Assembly (NCBI GenBank): GCA_024710445.1
Contig: JANJUT010000073.1
Coordinates: 1-9,908 of the forward strand
Direction: 5' to 3'
DNA length: 9,908 bases
Source: Thiobacillus sp.
Lineage (GTDB): Bacteria > Pseudomonadota > Gammaproteobacteria > Burkholderiales > Thiobacillaceae
Part shown: positions 7,767-9,908 of the stretch, piece by piece
Numbering within the stretch: the first letter of the stretch is position 1
Layout of the letters: the number at the start of each line of letters is the position of its first letter
Notes under the pieces: generated by a model
Told to the model about the DNA's origin: nothing
Seen by the model: only the letters and a program-made list of their open reading frames with translations
Databases searched by the model: none
Made by a program: the position numbers and the translations under genes

Positions 7767-8267
7767 TCAGAACAGCGGAACCAGCTTGTAGCCCTGAGTC
7801 TGCCATCCAATCAGGGAAATGAAGCCATCACCCACCAGCCTCAAGCCGGGCAGGATGGTTTCATTCGGCACCTTGAAGACCTTGGTGGCAACGGCGCAGA
7901 CTTCCTGCCGCACTCCGAGAGTGTTCAATGCTTTGACCTGCTCGGCAACCGCCTTGAGGGCATCCCCCTGCTCCAGTTCAAGTTCATCATCCGGCCTGGT
8001 ACTGAGAAAACGTACGGTCGGCCCGATATAGACAATCACGAAATCGGGCTTCACACCCTGTCGTGTGAACCCGGCATGGGTACCCCGGATGACCTCAAGA
8101 TAAAAGGCGGTTTTCTTCGGATCGTTGAAGTCGATCAGGAACACGCCCTTGCCTTCCTTCACGCCCTGCAATGCAGCAGCGTCGTTTATCGGGGCAGTGG
8201 CCGCCTGCGCGGTGAGCAACGGGGCGAACAGCAGCATGCAAAGAATCAATAGGTGTTTGATAGTCAT
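7767..8267 (-). CDS. Exported DsrE-like protein
   Basis: The 166-residue protein starts with a clear signal peptide (residues 1-22, cut predicted after LLTAQA). The mature part has the alpha/beta pattern of the DsrE/DsrF-like fold: GVFLIDFNDP, FVIVYIGPTVRFLS, a helix ALKAVAEQVKALNTLGV, then QEVCAVATK. C124 is the only cysteine in the mature protein and sits where small periplasmic DsrE-like proteins keep a conserved cysteine, so it may carry or sense sulfur; this is inference. GGAG lies 7 nt before the ATG. It is the last gene of the operon, 25 nt after the Cys-rich gene, and so could provide the periplasmic side of a pathway whose other members are cytoplasmic. No intrinsic terminator is evident in the 47-nt convergent gap to the ThDP gene. 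Confidence 0.82.
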   Translation of the reverse strand: MTIKHLLILCMLLFAPLLTAQAATAPINDAAALQGVKEGKGVFLIDFNDPKKTAFYLEVIRGTHAGFTRQGVKPDFVIVYIGPTVRFLSTRPDDELELEQGDALKAVAEQVKALNTLGVRQEVCAVATKVFKVPNETILPGLRLVGDGFISLIGWQTQGYKLVPLF

Positions 8268-8292
8268 GTTCGGTCTCCAGATGTGTGCAGGC

Positions 8293-8523
8293 TCATGGTT
8301 TTTGAGTTGCGATTGAGGCGTTGAAGGCGCTCAGGTCGACCAGGCTGCAACTGATCTTGCGCGTTGCCTGGCATGCCGTGTCACCGGGTTGGTGTTCAAA
8401 CGAACAGGTGCGCGCCTGGAGCATGGCCCAATCTTCAGCGGAATAACCCTGCCGTGGAAGATTGGGCGGGAAATACACGCAGCCGAAGCACAGCTCGTGC
8501 GGTTCAGCGGTCTTTTCGGACAT
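8293..8523 (-). CDS. Small cysteine-rich protein of unknown function, overlapping tusA
   Basis: I do not recognise this 76-residue protein. It has five cysteines: a CxxC pair at C12 and C15 (ELCFGCVYFPP), then C40, C51 and C59 (spacing C-x2-C-x24-C-x10-C-x7-C). It has no signal peptide or membrane segment. Such a pattern can bind zinc or an iron-sulfur centre, or serve in thiol/persulfide exchange; none is shown. The start is taken at the ATG at 8523, which overlaps the last 20 nt of tusA in another frame. There is no good ribosome binding site, which fits translation coupled to tusA. An upstream in-frame ATG at 8625 would put 34 extra residues wholly inside tusA and is rejected. Its place between tusA and a DsrE-like gene suggests a role in sulfur transfer. 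Confidence 0.72.
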   Translation of the reverse strand: MSEKTAEPHELCFGCVYFPPNLPRQGYSAEDWAMLQARTCSFEHQPGDTACQATRKISCSLVDLSAFNASIATQKP

Positions 8524-8743
8524 GGTAGTGCAGCACGCCATTTTCTTCCGCCATCGACAGCAGGGTCTGCCCCGTGCGTTCGCACCAGGATGGAATGTCC
8601 TTTTGCGTCCCTGTATCGGTGGCAATGATTTCCAGAATATCGCCCAGTCCCATGGCCTTCATGGCCTTGTTGGTTTCCACGATGGGCATCGGGCAACATT
8701 TGCCTGAGGTATCGAGGATTGAGGTAGCGGTAATTGCGCGCAT
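8504..8743 (-). CDS. tusA: TusA-family sulfur carrier protein
   Basis: TusA-family proteins carry sulfur as a persulfide on one cysteine and pass it to partners in tRNA thiolation, cofactor synthesis or sulfur oxidation. The 79-residue length is typical. The signature CPMP (C17-P-M-P20) holds the expected sulfur-carrying cysteine C17; the adjacent C16 is an extra cysteine. The downstream pattern GDILEIIATDTGTQKDIPSW and the following CERTGQ match the family (atD..s..Di..w...tG). AAGGAG lies about 7 nt before the ATG and overlaps the stop codon of the preceding DsrE-like gene, so the two are tightly coupled. Company with two DsrE-like proteins, rather than tRNA-thiolation genes, points to dissimilatory sulfur trafficking, by analogy with the tusA-dsrE clusters of sulfur oxidisers. 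Confidence 0.93.
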   Translation of the reverse strand: MRAITATSILDTSGKCCPMPIVETNKAMKAMGLGDILEIIATDTGTQKDIPSWCERTGQTLLSMAEENGVLHYHVRKDR

Positions 8744-8754
8744 GATTGTTCTCC

Positions 8755-9171
8755 TTAGAAGTATTGACAGTGTTCTGCCTTGGCGGCTTTGTCGTTGAGG
8801 AACCAGGAAGCGCCGACGATGCCTTCTGCTTCCGGAATCAAATTGCCTTCGTTCACGCCGAAGATGGCACCGGCCAGGCTGCAGGCATAGAAATTCACGC
8901 AACCCGATGCCTTCAGGGCCTTGAGAATCTCGTAAACATCGTTTGGCAGCCCCGCCCTGGCCACGTTTTCGCGCACCATGGCTTCATCGGCGGCATGTCG
9001 TCCATCCATGCACAGGCTTGCGGCGCCTTCGACGGTGAGCGCCTTGACCGCCCAATTGACGAACAGGATGTCAACCTGGGTTTGCTCCGCAGACGCCAGG
9101 TAGGCAAAGACGAGCGGGGTGAGAATCTTGTCGTACGAATCGTCGCGTATCACGATGGCCATGGATTTCAT
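8755..9171 (-). CDS. Cytoplasmic DsrE/DsrF/DrsH-like family protein
   Basis: The 138-residue protein has no signal peptide. It opens with a beta strand (SMAIVIRDD), has a second strand (VDILFVNW), and a C-terminal half of the DsrE2/DsrE3 type: VNFYACSLAGAIFGVNEGNL followed by IVGASWFLND. C97 in YACS aligns with the cysteine that carries persulfide in this family; C54, C91 and C135 are also present. Proteins of this kind often pair with TusA and are thought to hand sulfur to or from it. The start at 9171 is certain: AAGGAGGTG lies just before the ATG, whereas the longer frame from 9351 would run back through the operator and into tetR. It is the first sulfur-carrier gene of the operon, 11 nt upstream of tusA. 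Confidence 0.87.
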   Translation of the reverse strand: MKSMAIVIRDDSYDKILTPLVFAYLASAEQTQVDILFVNWAVKALTVEGAASLCMDGRHAADEAMVRENVARAGLPNDVYEILKALKASGCVNFYACSLAGAIFGVNEGNLIPEAEGIVGASWFLNDKAAKAEHCQYF

Positions 9172-9183
9172 TTTGCACCTCCT

Positions 9184-9203
9184 TAGAATGAACATTCGTT
9201 CAA
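9184..9203. promoter_or_regulatory. Predicted TetR operator upstream of the dsrE-tusA operon
   Basis: TAGAATGAACATTCGTTCAA is an imperfect palindrome (GAATGAA, CA, TTCGTTC). It matches the palindrome at the tetR promoter at 18 of 20 positions when that site is read on the minus strand. It lies between tetR and the first dsrE-like gene and touches that gene's ribosome binding site. A second, perfect dyad, CGTTCA-AAA-TGAACG (9197-9211), overlaps it, so two dimers or a wider footprint are possible. I see no convincing promoter hexamers here. Confidence 0.72.
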
Positions 9204-9230
9204 AATGAACGACAAAAACACGGCCACGAA

Positions 9231-9821
9231 TCAGGCCGCGACACCGCGCCAGGCACATTCCCAGACAGCATCCAGCCTGTCGGGGAGCGGCTCGGCCAGC
9301 ACGCCGTCGAGGCGCGCCGTTATCAATCGAATGGCGCCGCCGAACAGGCACGAAGTGGCCACCATGACATCCATCCGGCGGATCTCGCCCCGCTCCATGC
9401 CCGCTTCCACAAACGCCCGCATGGTTTCAAATGGCCTGGATGAGCAAATGGGGCGTTCGGAAGGCAGAAAGTCCCGGTGCTTCGCATAAAGCATGAAATC
9501 CATGGCATCACGATCCGACTCGGTCAACTCGAATAGCATCGCCATGACCGCGCGGCAGCGGTCATGCGCGGGGACATGCTTCCGGGCTATATCCGCCAGT
9601 GCATCCTGCAAACGCTCCGTCAGGCCCAGATAGAGGGCACGCGCCACATCTTCCTTGTCCTTGAAATGATGGTAAATCGAGCCCACGCTGACTTGCGCAG
9701 TCCGTGCCATGTCTGGCACGGAGGTGCTGAAGTAGCCGCGCTGCCTAAAAAGCTGCAGGGCAGCGGCAATGATCCGCTCATTGATTTGCCCGGGCTGAAC
9801 GTTGGCAGGGGTACGCGCCAT
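9231..9821 (-). CDS. TetR/AcrR-family transcriptional regulator
   Basis: This is a one-component repressor-type protein of 196 residues. The N-terminal DNA-binding domain is plain: INERIIAAALQLFRQRGY (13-30), then the helix-turn-helix SVPDMARTAQVSVGSIYHHF (34-53). The C-terminal ligand domain is not recognisable to a subfamily. It has four cysteines (C89, C126, C158, C189), which could allow redox or persulfide sensing; that is speculation. The ATG at 9851 would give 10 more residues, but it lies inside the operator, at or ahead of the predicted transcription start, and has no ribosome binding site. The ATG at 9821 has GCGGA upstream and keeps the whole domain. The gene lies 59 nt before the dsrE-like gene on the same strand. 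Operator copies at both promoters suggest autoregulation and control of the sulfur genes. Confidence 0.9.
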   Translation of the reverse strand: MARTPANVQPGQINERIIAAALQLFRQRGYFSTSVPDMARTAQVSVGSIYHHFKDKEDVARALYLGLTERLQDALADIARKHVPAHDRCRAVMAMLFELTESDRDAMDFMLYAKHRDFLPSERPICSSRPFETMRAFVEAGMERGEIRRMDVMVATSCLFGGAIRLITARLDGVLAEPLPDRLDAVWECAWRGVAA

Positions 9822-9833
9822 GACCTGATCCGC

Positions 9834-9857
9834 TATTGAATGAATGTTCATTCAATA
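9834..9857. promoter_or_regulatory. Palindromic operator over the tetR promoter
   Basis: This is a perfect 11-bp inverted repeat, TATTGAATGAA (9834-9844) and TTCATTCAATA (9847-9857), around a 2-nt centre. It overlaps the -10 element and start point of the tetR promoter, the usual layout for autorepression. The TGAATGA half-site type is common among TetR-family operators, including, from memory, that of Bacillus FadR. Confidence 0.82.
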
Positions 9858-9882
9858 TAGCAGGTGGCCTTTTAATTCGCAA
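9854..9882 (-). promoter_or_regulatory. Sigma-70 promoter of tetR
   Basis: On the minus strand TTGCGA (9882-9877, 4 of 6) and TATATT (9859-9854, 5 of 6) are separated by exactly 17 nt. Transcription would begin near 9847, inside the palindrome. This leaves a leader of about 25 nt before the ATG at 9821 and would place the ATG at 9851 outside the transcript. Confidence 0.65.
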
Positions 9883-9908
9883 CTCCAAATAATCTGTAGG
9901 CCCTCAAC

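Noticed and set aside
7767..9171. Reading the right-hand operon as a tRNA thiolation (TusBCD) set
   Set aside because: TusB, TusC and TusE are absent, the two DsrE-like proteins are of other types, and one is exported.

Overview
The window looks like chromosomal DNA from a GC-rich betaproteobacterium, probably a sulfur oxidiser of the Thiobacillus/Nitrosomonadales kind. That is inferred from the general protein character and from a TusA/DsrE sulfur-carrier operon; no rRNA or other marker in the window fixes the taxon. There are no tRNAs, rRNAs, insertion sequences, phage genes or CRISPR arrays.

Left part (1-3843, all minus strand): a truncated membrane-anchored adenylate/guanylate cyclase (two membrane helices, HAMP, class III catalytic domain cut by the window edge); a ClsC-type phospholipase D superfamily protein with two HKD motifs and a signal peptide; and aroC (chorismate synthase). 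aroC and the phospholipase D gene are 35 nt apart and probably co-transcribed.

Middle part (3999-7719, all plus strand): a long-form transaldolase (tal), divergent from aroC; a stand-alone two-CBS-domain protein followed by a good intrinsic terminator; and a thiamine-diphosphate enzyme of the acetolactate synthase superfamily. The last lacks three residues typical of genuine acetohydroxyacid synthases and has no small subunit beside it, so its substrate is open.

Right part (7767-9908, all minus strand, convergent with the ThDP enzyme): the most interesting section. Reading in the direction of transcription: a TetR-family regulator, a cytoplasmic DsrE-like protein, TusA, a 76-residue cysteine-rich protein of unknown function overlapping tusA, and an exported DsrE-like protein. 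A palindrome over the tetR promoter (9834-9857) is repeated with 18 of 20 matching bases just upstream of the first dsrE-like gene (9184-9203). This gives a concrete model in which the TetR protein controls its own gene and the sulfur-carrier operon. The regulator has four cysteines, so sensing of a reactive sulfur species is possible but unproven.

Start codons were moved inward from the longest possible reading for the phospholipase D (2707), tal (3999), ThDP enzyme (6058), DsrE-like (9171), TusA (8743), Cys-rich (8523) and TetR (9821) genes, using ribosome binding sites, family N-termini or promoter position.
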